A stretch of 64,000 nt of DNA from Triops longicaudatus (taxonomy: Eukaryota > Arthropoda > Branchiopoda > Notostraca > Triopsidae): NCBI GenBank assembly GCA_022885665.1, contig JAGQDJ010000037.1, positions 682,001 to 746,000 on the forward strand. Direction: 5' to 3'. Positions 1 to 13,471 of this stretch are shown here, one piece after another. Each line of letters begins with the position of its first letter. Position 1 is the stretch's first letter. The translations under genes and the position numbers were made by a program. Below the pieces are notes generated by a model. It was not told the origin of the DNA and ran no database searches. It worked only from the letters and a program-made list of their open reading frames with translations.

Positions 1-3000
1 TATATATGAAATGGCAGTGAAAAAAAAAAACATAATTCCCCCCTTCCGTCAAACGCTGTAAGTTTTTTTTTCTTTTTTTTAAATAATAAACTGTATCTAC
101 TGGGCAATAACAATGCATAACTTTACTGTCGCAAAATATCTGGGTTGGATACAGTGGGCCTTACATGTGGAGTAATATATTTTATTAATTTATTACTAGA
201 TTATTCGATCTTTAATTATTGTTGCTTCGTAAATTTAAAATAAATCCTATCGCATTTTCATCTACATAAATCTTTAATTGTTTACTTAAATTAGGTTTAT
301 TAATTTTGGTTTATTGCCCTGCTTCTAAATTCAACTGATTTGGAGGAACTTTTATGGGTTTACTTTCTTTGTTGCATGTATTTTCTGTTGGTTTCATTTA
401 TTTTGGTTTAATTGACCCGCTTATACTTAATAATTTAAGTTCACGTGAAATGGGATCCACCATGTGCAAAAACACACTTTTCCTTATTTACGAATTTAGC
501 GGCTAAATTCGTAAATAAAGAAAATCTGCGACGAGATGGCCTATATCAAACACCTGTTGCAACTTACGCAGCTGTTTCACCATGGTAGAAAATTCCTTCC
601 TTGTTTTGTACTTTTTAAAACGCGATATGTTCCGAAACACGGCTAGGGCAACATTGCGAAGCTTGATCTTAAAAGCAAATTGCGTTTACATTAACAAGAT
701 TTGGCTCCTTTTACGATGTCTATCAAAAAGCTTCCTGGCTTTATTTTCGTTCTGCAACAGTTTTCGTACAGGATTATTTTGATTACTTCCCTTTCATCAG
801 CCTAAGCCTCGGAAGTTCCACAATAATTTCATATTTCCTTACTAAACTCCTTGATGGAAATTCAATAGTTTTAGGGCGATTTTTGTTAATTTCCAAGTTC
901 GGCGGTCTAGGATTACTGCGCATGATTATTGGCGCCATTCAGATTTCAATTATCGTTTTCAAAGTTGCACGTAAGCGCATAAAAGAGAAATTAACCGGGT
1001 TTTCGAGAATAGTCACATTAATAGCCCAACATCTGATGCGTTAGCGCCCGAAAACTTTGTTATGTCCCACTTTGCTGCCGCTGTAACGGCCATTGCCAAC
1101 GCCGCAACAGGAATTTGCTCTATCAAACTCGGTTTGGAAGTTTAGCACGGATTCAAAGTTTACACAATTACACTTGCAGAAATCTTTACCTCCAAAAAAA
1201 AAAGTAATAAGCCATTTCTGACAGTCGGTCCTGCTTTTCCAAGAATATAACAACTTTTTACAATTTTCAAGACAACCTATAGTTAAAGCTCGGTAAACTA
1301 CGTAAAATACCATATAAACGCCCACAGGGAAAGTTCACCCCCTTCACAAGGCACAAACACTCGACAGACTTTACGAACTTTCCATAATAAAAAGGTCTGT
1401 CAAGCTTTCACTAACCTCGTAACAAAACGTGAGCTCCGTTTCTACAATATTAAACATGTAATACCAAAATATTAAAGCTTCCTGCTCACCGCATTAAATT
1501 TCTATAACGTTTCAGAATTTAACAATATAAACAATATTATACAAAATAATCCCAAACTTATCACAGAGCTTTCCTACATTATTTTTTTCAAACGGAAGTT
1601 TATAAGTTTGAAATATTTTGATTATAATTTTAGTAATAAGATCGCAAATTGTTAAAATGGTTTCGAATTGTGACTTACGTGTTCAAATCATCCAAATCTG
1701 GAAAATCGTCGAAAGGAGGGGTTGCACTACTTTTGTGGCTTCGTTGCAGACAGGCTACTGAGGCTGTGTTGCCCATTTACCTTTATGCACTTCCGAAGTT
1801 ATTCTAGGGGCACCATTGACTCCTTTTGCTACTGACGCTCAACTAGCGTTGGTAGTGGAGCCTTCCAAGTTCCAAGAACGTCTATCAATGATTCTTGATA
1901 AAACGACCCCCAGCCTTCCCAAAGTCTCACTCCCTTGGTTTCCGACTTTTTCTGGTGGTTAGTGGCACAGACTTCTTCATAGAGCATCTTCGCTACCTGA
2001 ACACCTGGCGCAGGGAAGGGAATCCAAGCGTTCTTTCATACTTTTTTCCGTACCTAATTTCTTTACTTTGTGTACCAACACTGAAAGCATCGAGGCTGGC
2101 ACGCCTTAGCAGTGCGTGACGGACCTTCTAGTAAATAGAGCGTGCATTACACCTAAAAAGACTTGATCACGGAAGAGCCTGAACTAATTTGCTTTTGTTT
2201 ATAATTCATACTTCGTATGAATACACCGTTTTCAGCTTCTTTTTCTACGTAGACGCAAGTCACTTGCCGAAATGCACCATTTTGTAAATAATGTACCAAT
2301 GTAATTCGAAAACTCAGAAGGAACAAGTGAAAATTCTAGCAAATTCTGCAATGAAATGGAACAATTAATTGAAATGTTCTCTAAAAATAAAATTTAGTCC
2401 GCAACATAATTTTATCGTTTTTTTTAGATAGTTAAATTAATAAGCTTTTATATATTTCAATTCCTGGTCTATATTGTTGAGTAATAGGCTTTTTAAGCTA
2501 TTTTGTGACTTGAAATGTCTCAATATATTCGAATTACGTAAAATATAGCGTGACTAGCACATAATAACTAGCCTTTGGGAAAGAAAGCTTGTATTACAGA
2601 AAAAAAAAATTAAACAACCAAAAAGGTTTTCTACACTTTCTTCGGTGTTTCCTCACGGTTGAAATCCTCTATTGAATAGTAGTACGACGACCCTTATTAT
2701 TTACTCTTTTACCCTCAAGGAAGCCACTGATAAGCAAAAGTGTTTAGCGATCTATTTTAACAATGCACATTCCCGGTAGTTTCATCCTCTAAAGTACACT
2801 TATTGACTCGTTTCGGTCATTTTCGGAAATTTGAATTATTTATAGAAATATTAATATACGACAGGCAAACTTTTCTTGTATCTTTGTTTTGTTTTGTAGG
2901 CATGACTAGTCCAAGATGTTTACGTTACAATGTTCGTAAGTTTATTGAAAAAAAAAATAACATAAGTTTTACCGACAAAGAAGTAAGTGGACCACCCACC

Positions 3001-5167
3001 GCCCATGCATGGGCGCGGTCGAGTTGAGTGATTTAAGTTCTTAAGACTCGTCGTATACACGAAAGCTCAAACGATCGTTTCCATGAAGCTTTTTGAAAAT
3101 AATTGAATTCAACATGAAACGCTCTTCGGACTTACAAGACCAAGTTGCATGTGTTTACACTTCTTTGACTCCATGCTTCCTGTACGACATGAATTACTAT
3201 TTTCAGCAATATTGATCGCGGCACAATTTGACACAAGTAGGAACGCGTGTGTTAAGGTATCTTGCACTAATTGACATAATTAGTTTTATTTCCGTTAGTC
3301 ATCGTCAATGTACGGTTTTAAAGAAATGTTAAGTATGTGACAGATCTATTCTTTGTAGAGTTTCAAATGCGGTATTTATGAGCATCCGCAAATTTTAAGC
3401 AACAAAGTAAAAAGTTTCAACAAAGAACCAAAACAGGCCAAAAAGAAAAGCTCAGATACAAGTACGCGTGTTATATGTGAATTTATCGAATATACAAACG
3501 ACAAATTCTGCGTATTCCAAATGTACCAAAAAGTTTCGCATTTTTGCGTAAGAAAAGTTCATAACTGATGGAAATGCGATCTTCGTTCGGTAGTTGGATC
3601 ATTGGAGGAGTTTTCATTACAAATAGTTTGCATTGCTATTTCCGGAGCGTCACCAGCCAAAATTCTGTAATTGAACCAAGTGGAAACTCAGAAACGATGT
3701 TGCAACACATTCAAAACGTTATCCAGGAATTAAGCTATAAATTTCTATTGGACTAAAACATTAAAAACACCAATAGAATCAATATATTAATACTAAATTA
3801 CATAATATCAAGGCAAAGATATTATTTATTAACACAACCAAAATTTTAAAAAATACTTTTCGCGTATTTTTGCAGATTTTGGGAAATTCTTCAGTAGAGG
3901 TCTGGCTTGTTGCGTTCATGTTCTGCAAGAAGCAACAAGGAGCGTCATTTTCACGTAAGTAACAGTTTTATTGTATACCTTCAGTTCGTTGTAGGTGGTT
4001 TCACACTCTAATTGTGGCGCAGTAAAGCTAAATTCGACGATTATGGACAGTCTAGCTATAAGGTGACTGTAAAGCCATCCCCTAAGGGGAGTTAAAAGAA
4101 GACTAGAGCGCTGTATCTGGGACTAGGATGAGCCGTTTTAAATCTTGTTAAACGTCCTCTTATGCAGTCTTATGCAGAACTGAAAAGTTACAATGAGTTG
4201 GCGAAGCACAGCGCACGGAAATTAGCACATTCCGGTCCTTGAATCCCCAAACCTGAAACTTTCAAAACCAATTGTAAACTTGGTACTCTTTCAAGTATCG
4301 GATAAGCCCTATTTGGGGGGGTAAGGTGATGTACGGGGAGGTTTGCTCCAGACTTTGATTTGAAATGCTAATCAAGTTGTTGCTGGCTGTCGTGTATTGC
4401 ACTTGTACAGGAACCAACCTTGCAAGACCTTCCATTGGGGACTCATTTTGGTCGCTGGACTCGGGATTTCCCCAGGTTTTGACTTTCGAACATGAACAGC
4501 AACTTCCGAAACGGTCTTACTCTGAAAAGTTGGTCGTAGTTGAGCTGCAGGACCTTTAAATCATAGAAACTTTAATTGCAACATGCTTTTGAGGGAAAAC
4601 AATTCGGACGCTCACGGAGAATGTTAATTACCTAGGGCCAATAATACTGTCAGGGTGCATACTGTATTGCTGATAAGTAACAAGAGGTCTTGGTATTCTT
4701 AGCACCGTTTTATCGACTACTTTTCTCAAATTACAGTGAACTAAGCAGCGATCCATTTACAGTATGGTGACTTTGAAAGAAGAAGTGTCTTTTTTAGTTT
4801 TTCTTGTCTATTTCGGTTAATTTTAGAATTAATAAAATCAATTCAATAAGTTCCGATTCAGTAGAATGTTCTACAGAATAAAATGAGCTTTTTGCTTTCG
4901 ATTTTGCAATAAAATTCCATGAGTATTGTATTTTCAAATTTGGTATTTAAAGTTACCCAGTCATGGAAACAATTTTGAACGCGAACAAGAAATTGCACGA
5001 CCAAAAATCTAGAAGTAACATTTTAGCGGAAAAGTTCTTCTTGGTAACGTTAATGCGGATCAGCTAACACGCCTGACTCCAGTAATGAAAATAACAATTG
5101 TCGCCGCCAGAATCGCGCTAACGGCGACAGGGAAGTGTTCTGTTTTTATAAGGCAATTTGCTCACTT
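1..5167. other. Upstream non-coding DNA, no gene recognised
   Basis: The stretch is AT-rich, with only short open frames lacking domain signatures. It contains a perfect 17-bp inverted repeat at 484-518 (listed separately). Slightly GC-richer patches at about 1700-2130 and 3960-4560 hold no recognisable exon. Confidence 0.6.
484..518. repeat. Perfect 17-bp inverted repeat (1-nt spacer)
   Basis: TTATTTACGAATTTAGC (484-500) and its exact reverse complement (502-518) flank a single G. It can form a strong hairpin or cruciform. Function is unknown; no terminator role is implied in a eukaryote. Confidence 0.9.
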
Positions 5168-5320
5168 CAGATAATTTTGATGAAGCAAAATACAGAGGCC
5201 AGTAGGTTACACTCATTCACTGTTAGTGATTTATTTTTAACTTNCAGATAATTTTGATGAAGCAAAATACAGAGGCCAGTAGGTTACACTCATTCACTGT
5301 TAGTGATTTATTTTTAACTT
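5168..5320 (+). repeat. Identical 76-bp direct copies separated by a single N
   Basis: The 76 bases at 5168-5243 recur exactly at 5245-5320 with one N (5244) between them. This looks like an assembly gap closed with overlapping contig ends. The true genome probably has one copy, unless a real tandem duplication caused the gap. Confidence 0.85.
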
Positions 5321-5321
5321 A

Positions 5322-5490
5322 ATTTTACAACAATCAAATTGTGTGCTGAAGAAATAGGTCTGGCTCAAAAGGAGGTCAAAAGGGGACTAACTCATACAGG
5401 TTGGGTGCGGGGGATTTCATTGTCACTAATAATGAATTTTAGGATTACGGTGGGAGGCTACGAAATTTAACTGTTGAGTAACAATGAAAT
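5322..5490 (+). repeat. Degenerate 5'-truncated copy of LTR-like dispersed repeat
   Basis: This aligns with the 3' part of the repeats at 13175-13471 and 38115-38383, sharing ACAACAATCAAA near its start and GGCTACGAAATT near its end. It lacks the 5' third and has an eroded 3' end. It begins immediately after the duplicated block at the N join. Confidence 0.6.
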
Positions 5491-8400
5491 TGAACATAGT
5501 GGATATTTTGTCTATCGTGCTGTTTCTATCCATTACAACAAGGCACATTTAACATACACAAAAAACCTTTCGTGCTTTAGCACGGAACAACATTCTTTTA
5601 AGAAAACCACTTCTTTCATTTTAGCAGAAAGAATGAATAAGTTGGCAATTAAGCCTTTAAATTTATATTAAAAAAGAAATAAAATATAATAAAAACTTAT
5701 TACATTAGCCTTAAAACTTAACCTATTGTTCAGACTTTAAGCCTTATAAAATTAAAACTTATATAACTATAAATCTTACAATATTTGCCACTTTTGTGTT
5801 TTTCTAGCAAATTTACTGAATCGCTTTACTTCTGGGCAGAATTAGCAGCCCTACTTTCGTTACTTATTTTTTTTTACTGAATTAAACAATCTTATGTGAT
5901 TATGTCAAGCACTTAATGATTTCACCGTTAAAGCTAGTGTCTTGCTCTCCGGTAATGAATCCACGTGGTAAGTGTCATAAGCATAACTCAGGTCATTGGA
6001 ATTCAACTCTACGGCATATGTGTAATGCACCTGATACCGTCATTCCCAACATTTCTACGGCGAAAGGATTCTTGACAGCAGATACGCCAACGTTGTTGAC
6101 GTACTGCTGAAACGCTATGTTGAATGTATTGCTGTGTATACCCCGAAAAGCTCAAGCTCCCTTTTCAGAGCTCAACACTGGAGTAACAGGGTAATTAAAC
6201 TGGCATAGGAAGTCGCACATTTCTACTTAGCAATCTCTGTTCGGCGTGGCTTGAATCATCTGAAGTCTGCTCCCTGGAAACGTCCAAGATTTCAACCATT
6301 CCTTGACTGTTTCCCCATCTCGTTGACGCCTGGAGCTGAAACGTAGTTCTTTGGAAGAAAAGTTGAGCAAGAAATGAAATTTGGGGGCGCTGTATGCTAG
6401 ATTGCTCCACTGAACTGCAGTTTCGGGGCTTCTTTGAGAGCTGCGAAAGGAGAAGTTGGGGTGCGGGAGTACTGAATTGAGGCAGAAATAGCAAGGACGA
6501 GAAAGAAGAGTGCAGTATCCTTAATAGAAGAATGGGAATTGCATAACGGAGATATTATACAATACTATCCAACAAGGTTGTTTAGTCCTATCGAAACTTG
6601 CCAGCCGGTGCTAAACGAAAATTTGGGCCATATTTTCCTAAAAATTGAGCAAGAATTTCAGTTACATTTCTAAAATTCTAGAATTTAAGCCTTGTGGGAG
6701 AATTTAGTATAGATAGTTTATAAGTTACGTTGTAAATATTTCATACGGTGTTGCGTGAGACTTTTTCATGATTGTGAAATCATAGAAAGCAATGAATATT
6801 AAGCTAGAAAATTTATTGAATAAATGCGATGTTTCAAGCGAGCCACATGTTTTGTCTGCAATGCCCGTAGGATTTGTTGTATTAAGCATTGTTTTGAACC
6901 CATATGAAAACACAAACCTTAAAAAAAAAGGTGTAATGTTTCTCTGTCGGCTTTTTGACACGTCTTCTGAACATAGGAGAACAAAGGCCGTAATTCGTAC
7001 TTATTCCTCTGCAAAAGCCGTCATGGGCATTCTCTATCTTTTTCATTTAAAATTTGTCCTTTGACAATCGAACCAATTTTGAATCGAACCGTTTACCACA
7101 TTTCCTTTCGTCTAACAAATTTATGTGAAATAGAGTAATTTTTTTAGCAATAACTGAGGAAAATTTATGTCAAAATTACGATCCTGATTACACAAGTTTC
7201 AAGATTTTTTTAAATCAATTTTCCGTTTTATTGGTAATTTTGGCCAATGAGGTGGACAAGGTTTTCGTGAATTTCCCAAGTTCGTCAGCAGGTTGGGAAG
7301 CTAATAGACCAGATTAGATACTGTTAGCAAGCAATCGGTAACGGAAATTCAAAAAAGATATTTTCTGGCCTCGTTGGACTGCTCTTGAAGCTCTTAAGCA
7401 GGCTTAGTTGCTGTCAAGGTCCTTGGAATCCGTCTCTGAACTCGGAAGGACAAGTTTCGCGCTGTACGTACCGTACAGGATATCCAAGTACCGTACGTGG
7501 AAGAGCGCGTGAGCTCGAGCTTGCTTGGCAACGGTTACAATTACCATGGTAAAAGTCGACTAATGTGCGGTCTCTCTGTCTCTATGCCGTTTCTCCGTTG
7601 TCTGTCTTTTGTACAGAAATCTGCAAGGCTAATGAACAAGAGCATAAACTCAATTTGGAGCTCTCTCTTTCAAGCGTTTACATCCTGGGCTCTGGATACG
7701 TATAATGCACATATACACACATGCCAGCAGCCAAGTCTTGTGAGACTTAACTGGTCTGGCAGCGGCAAAAGCCTTTTCCCCTTCTGCTTTACAGACTTAA
7801 CTCTTCATCTCCAAGGCAAGGCTTTGGTTAAAAATTCGACTTTTAAAAGATACTATTAGCAGGGACCAAAAGCTGCTTCTTCATTAGCAACTGAAAAGGA
7901 GGCGAATTTCTTTTCTGAGCTTGACGACACCTTGCTCGCGCATCAATTCTCCAAAAATTTCTCATAGACATTGAAAGTACGTGTACGTCAAAGAATAGTA
8001 CCTAGGATACATCATATTCATATCACACCCTAGCTGCACGAAATACAATACGTTTGCCTATTTTCAGAATTTTGATAACTATTTTCACATCAGCGTCACT
8101 CATAGACAAGCGTTTCTCGTAGTTCAAATGAAAACGCACAAAAGATCGGATCAATAACGAGCTTTCAGTGTTTCGTATCTCACAGGAACTTTTTTGAAAA
8201 AAATTACAAGTTGTAAAGCACAATTAGTCTTTCATTTACATGCTTAAGCCATAAAATCCATGGGTTTTTAGCAAAACATAATTATGCATTGTGCTTTTGT
8301 GCAAAAGGTTGAAAGTTTTTATTGACAGTTGGCTACTACTGCCACGTGGAAGAATCTACCTGGTAAGGCAGAGATAAGGTATAACAATCGAAGACAGAGA

Positions 8401-9974
8401 AACAAAAGTCCTAGACAAAACAAGAGGCATATAGATGATTCTAAGCAAACGAACATTGATTACTAACCCGAGAAGAAAAGAAAGCGAAAAAGGGAGCTTC
8501 TTTACTATTTTTTTTTCTTTTTCTTAGACTCGCTACAACGATCTTTGCCGCTTTCGGCGTACATTGTCAAGGGTTTTTCTTCTAAGAATCGTAAAAGGTG
8601 TACATAAGGTATACACATATTCTTCATAGAACACTAATGGGGCCTTTGTTACATTGTTCAACAGCATAGCTGAGCATTACAGGGCCTAAAGCACTCTTCC
8701 ATTACGTTACTCTTCCCAGGAAAATGCATGACGTACTGAGTACATTCCTAAGGTCATAGTTTTAAGGGACCAGAGCGCTCAGATGCATCATACCAAGATT
8801 ATTGAAAGTAATGTCTAAGTAATGCATGCGTTATTGTCAACGACCCTTCCGCGCACTTCATTAAAATACAATACCGTATCCTCATTAATCGTTTAACTGT
8901 GTTATGAAGAGCTACCCTCTCCTCCAAACCGACCCTGTAGAGTTGTTTTGGAGCGAGAAGAGGGTTTCTATGGGATTTTTTTTTTTCTCACGGTGAAAAG
9001 CTCCAATCCTGGGTGATTAATTAAGAGTGTTATTTTGTGTCAAGGCTGGGTGTTCCTTAGGGAACAAATTCTCTCCGGTACAATATACAGCTTCACGTAC
9101 TGAAATTGTCATGCAACCTCAGCTAAAATGGAAGTTAACACTCTGTCGACATTCGTAACTGACATCCTGAGTGGCAAGCCTGCATAGGTACGTTTTACTA
9201 TTCGTAATCTCGCGCGCACCCCGTACAGTACATTTCACCGACTAGAATTATTCCACAGAAGGACAGATACGACGGGAACGTACATTAAAACCGACAGGTT
9301 TCGTGACAAGCTAAAGCACAAAGTTTCCACGATTTCTAATTTTCGGGCCCCGCGAAGCTCTTGGAGTTAGTTAAAAGTACCAGGCTCAGCAGATTGTGAC
9401 CCTTTTTCAACCCCTGCAATGAAAACGTTTTAAAGTTTTTTTTAAAGAAAATGTCAACAATTGTTGGACGGAAGCTTAGTTGGGAAGAGAGAAGAAATAA
9501 GTAAAAGATAAAGGTAGAAGTGAGGGTAAAAAGCCTTGTTAGGTCGTTTACGATGAAAGGGGGAAAAAATGCCTAATATAATGGGCGAAAAAGAAAGCTT
9601 TTAAAACACACCAAAAGGACCGGTATTTGGAATGAAGAGCTAAATCAAGCGGGTTTGAGTACTAAAAAACCCTTTTTCCCAGTAGATTACTTTACAAAGT
9701 AAAAAAGCGAAAAGAATCCTACAGCTCTGATAAAAAAAAAGAAGCGTACAAGAGGTGGCAATACGGAGCACGCGTGTTCTATCACCCTTATCAGGTTCCT
9801 TTTTCGGGGAGAAAAAAGTACTCGTAGTATTGTCACCCAGCACGTGTTTGGCGCAGTCCAACCCACCCTTCAACTAACTGCATTCTTAATTCTCAAGGGC
9901 AGCACCCGATGTGTCACATAGGCCTATAGAATCGAAAAGCACATTTCTAAATAATCTCAACGAACACAATTATA
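5491..9974. other. Upstream non-coding DNA, no gene recognised
   Basis: No supported exon. A GC-richer patch at 7440-7860 carries a GTAC-rich imperfect palindrome (7466-7498) and a short open frame without recognisable domain. The rest is AT-rich spacer with homopolymer A and T runs. Confidence 0.55.
7466..7498. repeat. GTAC-rich imperfect palindrome
   Basis: Arms 7466-7476 (ACGTACCGTAC) and 7488-7498 (GTACCGTACGT) are reverse complements with one mismatch, around an internal GGATATCC palindrome. It could be a protein-binding site or a cruciform; no factor is assigned. Confidence 0.6.
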
Positions 9975-10148
9975 CAGAAAAATCTCGTTATAACGAACCC
10001 CTCTTACAACGAACTCCCGGCTATGGGGAACGGCATTTTAGGGTCCTGAGTCGTGAAAATTTGAAGAAATAGCATTTGATATTACGAACGTCGGATGTAC
10101 CGAACGTTTTTATGGTCCAGTGACGCTCGTTATAAAGAGATTGTACTG
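9975..10148. mobile_element. MITE, pogo/Tigger-like (copy 1)
   Basis: This 174-bp non-coding element starts with CAG and the motif TCTCGTTATAACGAAC. It ends with the reverse complement form (CTCGTTATAAAGAGATTGTACTG). It is flanked by TA on both sides (9973-9974 and 10149-10150), the target duplication of Tc1/mariner/pogo elements. It has no transposase and would depend on an autonomous relative. Confidence 0.75.
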
Positions 10149-13100
10149 TAATATAAAAAAAAAAAGACTATAAGGGCCTATTTAAAAATTGAAACTGAAA
10201 CACATTAAAATTACTTATGTGAAGATTTTCAGTCCAAAAGAATTGATTTATAGTGTTAGTCTTGCTATAAGTTAGTAAGGGTTGCTCTTATTTTTGCTGT
10301 AAACTTAATTTTTCTATCAGTGTTTTTTTTACAAATGAGAGACATTGGGTAACTGTTCAGCGATTCTGAATAACGGGAAGAAACTTTTGAGAAGTACTGG
10401 TTTACTGTATTCAGCAACGATAATTAATTTGAAAATAAACTGCTCGCTTTGAGTACGAAACTTCAGTTTAATAAATAAATGAACCCGATTAATTTAATTA
10501 CTAGTGATTATTTTCTACTGTGTTAACTGCTCTCTATACTTTGCGTTTCATTTATTTTTCAATATTAAAAGCAATTACTTTAAATTGTTTGAAAAGTTAT
10601 TATGACGAAGAAAATGTATAATAACATGTTTTAAACTATAAACCGGGCTTAAAAGAAATTTTCCTTAACACGTGTGTCGCAGCGTCGTATTTCTGAAAAA
10701 ATGGCTGTTTTCAGTTACAATATAACAATATAACTGGTAAGCTGTACTGTCAAGTCTATTGTGTCACAAAATATTAAAAGCTTCAATTCTTCGAATGAAT
10801 TATTTCTCCATCGTGATTACTTTGCTGTTTCTTCACTTTCTTAAACTCGGCAGTGGCATTTCATCACACAATAGCTTTACCATAAAATCTTCCAGTAGCA
10901 CATAATTACTTTGGAGTACTGTATTATTTAACTAGCAATACTCTCGAGACAATATTAGCAATACTCTCAGTTTTTTTATAAAAATCTTCCGAGAACTATA
11001 CCCAGAAATTATTATTCTTTCGGCGTTTCTTAGTGGATCTCGATTTGTTTAAATACATTTCAATAGTCCATGCAGTGACAAAATTAGTAAAATCAATCTT
11101 AGTAGCGTGGATAATTGAGATTGCTGTCAATCCGTCTTTGATTACAAACAAACACTGCGCTGAGAAACCTTATTGGATTTTGAATAAACAGCAAATGTTG
11201 ATCAAAAGCGAACGCTCGGTAATTGCGTTAGGTATTGCTGTAAGGAAACATTCTGGTTGATATCCAACGAGCGTGTAACGCTTTAAAGCCCGAAAGGCAC
11301 TAAACAATGCCAAAGTTTAGCTTATATCGCGAATGCACTATAGCTAGATTAAATGCAAAAGTCATGCGCAGAGTAGGCTTGTTAAGCGAGCCACACACGT
11401 TTAGACTTGTCCGCGTGTATGTGTGTCTTACTGTACAGCGGCCAGCATCGGCCGTTACTGCAGCTGCTCTAGCCTCGGGCTGTTTTTCTGGTCTGAAAGG
11501 GAAGACTTGCCTGTGCTCGCGTCCTAGTCGTGTCAGTCCGATACGGAATCTGCTGCTTGATAGAACGGCAGCTCTGTTGCCGGTATTTCTGTGCCGTGGG
11601 TGCTTCGCACGCTGTTTTGTACCCTTTTTTCGTGCTACTACCACCGTACTGTTGTTAATTTTCTTTCCCCAAACAAGCAAAAAATCTCGTCAGCTGTGCA
11701 ACTTCTTGGCCTTTCGTTGGCGTTAGAAGAGTCTTACAAGAAAAAAAAACTGGAACAAGAAAGCCTCTGTTGCATTCAATAATCGATCTTTGTGGGAAAG
11801 AAAGCGTTGGGAGGAGTTCAATGCAAGTTCGAACAGTTTTTTGTAGCTGAAAGAAAGAAAATTAACGGTTTCATTCCACGGGAAGTAATACGCCTTCCCT
11901 TCGTTCCTTCGGCAGAAATGGCGGAATTGCTGCAGCCCGGTGTCGGTTGAAGTCTTAAAGGCTCTTGTTTGACATTAAGCTCAACTTGTTTGAACTCCTT
12001 GTAACAGTGGGTGAAGAGCGAGCCAAGATTTTATCTGGCTTATTTCGTTTTTGCTCAGTGACATTTTTTCGCACCCGGAAAAATTTCGAACTCCACCGGA
12101 ATTTAGTGACGAATTTTGTGCTAGAAATACGGAATACTTGAGGGAACACACGCTAGGTGGTAATCAACTTCGGTGCGTGTTGGTGAACCATCTCATAATG
12201 GAGCCGGTCGTTTCGAACTACGCTAAAAGCGTTTGCTTCGCAACAATTAGTCTTCTTTTTTCTCGTTATTGACAAAAAGAGAGAGTAATAAGTATAGTGT
12301 AGGGCGTCCCTCCTAATTCAAAAGACCCTTAAATTCTCGATTACGACCTCCTCTTACCACGCCTTGGGGTGTATGCCCCAACCAAACACGCAAAACGCAG
12401 TTTCAAACATTCTTGGGAGCTTGCCGTGTGAAAAAATTGTGGAAAAGCATAATTTGGCTCATGTTGTCACTGTTGGCGATTCGGCGACCGCGAGAAAAGA
12501 AGAACACGTACCCAAGAAGGCTCTTCTAGTGGCCGAAGGGTGTTCTCTTCCGGGACAAGCATCCGGAATTCTTTCTGATACGCGTTGCTGAATTCTCCGG
12601 CAGCAGTTTGGAGAGGAAGCGAAGAGCCAAACAGACGTTGCTTGGGTGAATTTGCTGGAAATTTTTTGGATTAGAGTCAAAAACTCGCGACAGTGTTCAT
12701 AAAGGTAACAAAAATGTCTTCGGTCTTTCGGATGGTTGCACTTTAAGTTCGCTCTCGGAGGAATCCAGAAGCGTTCGGAAATTCAGTTTATGGGAGACTT
12801 GTAATATGTAGCAAGAGATCTCTAAAAAAAAGATACGTGAAGTTTCTAGTACATGAAGACGAAATTGATTACTTAACCAGTCGTAAAGTTCTTCAGACAA
12901 TCGGGCATTTTTTTATATTCTCTCGATTATATTGCTTTCTGTTAAGAGCAAAAGTCTGCTGACAAACAATTTATTCCAAACAAAAATACACCGATAGATC
13001 AACAAATAATTAAATAAGTTAATAATAATAATAAAATCCAAATCACTATAACGGCGAATCAAACGTATTTTTTCCAAGTTGATATTGCTCCTTGCTTCTT

Positions 13101-13174
13101 CTTTATTGCTAATTGTTTCAAAAATATATGGAACATTTGTACCGATTGTAAGAAAGTTTTAACTTTTTAAATAA
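10149..13174. other. Upstream non-coding DNA with a GC-richer patch
   Basis: A GC-richer block at 11300-12680 has overlapping open frames on both strands (126 and 139 codons at 11300-11726), but neither shows a recognisable domain. It contains a TCAGTCCG initiator-like site near 11535, so it may be a promoter or untranslated exon region. No transcript boundary can be fixed. Confidence 0.45.
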
Positions 13175-13471
13175 TGTTTTGTTCTACTCCTTTTCGAATT
13201 CCGTTTATTCGCAACTTCCAACCTACATCAACACAAAAACGAACTCCGATACAAAATCACACAAAAACACTCCTTCTCGTGCTAACTCTCACACCACGCT
13301 TACAACAATCAAACTTCACGTTGAAGAAACGGAACAGTCTCAAAAGAAGGTCAGAAAGGAACTTCCTATTACAGGCTCGGTGCAGGGGATTTCAATCTTA
13401 CTAACAATGAATCTTATGATTTATTGTTGGGCGGCTACGAAATTAACGATTGGGTAATAACGAACGCCACA
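13175..13471 (+). repeat. LTR-like dispersed repeat, copy B (297 bp)
   Basis: It begins TGTTTTGTTCTACTCC and ends GAACGCCACA, so it has the TG...CA ends of a long terminal repeat with short inverted termini. It shares most of its length with the copy at 38115-38383. No gag-pol is adjacent. The flanks ATAA and ATAT are not a perfect target duplication, so it is older or miscalled at the edge. Confidence 0.65.

Noticed and set aside
12364..12591. 75-codon + strand open frame with protein-like composition
   Set aside because: No recognisable family, no splice or promoter context, and the minus strand is also open, which suggests a GC effect.
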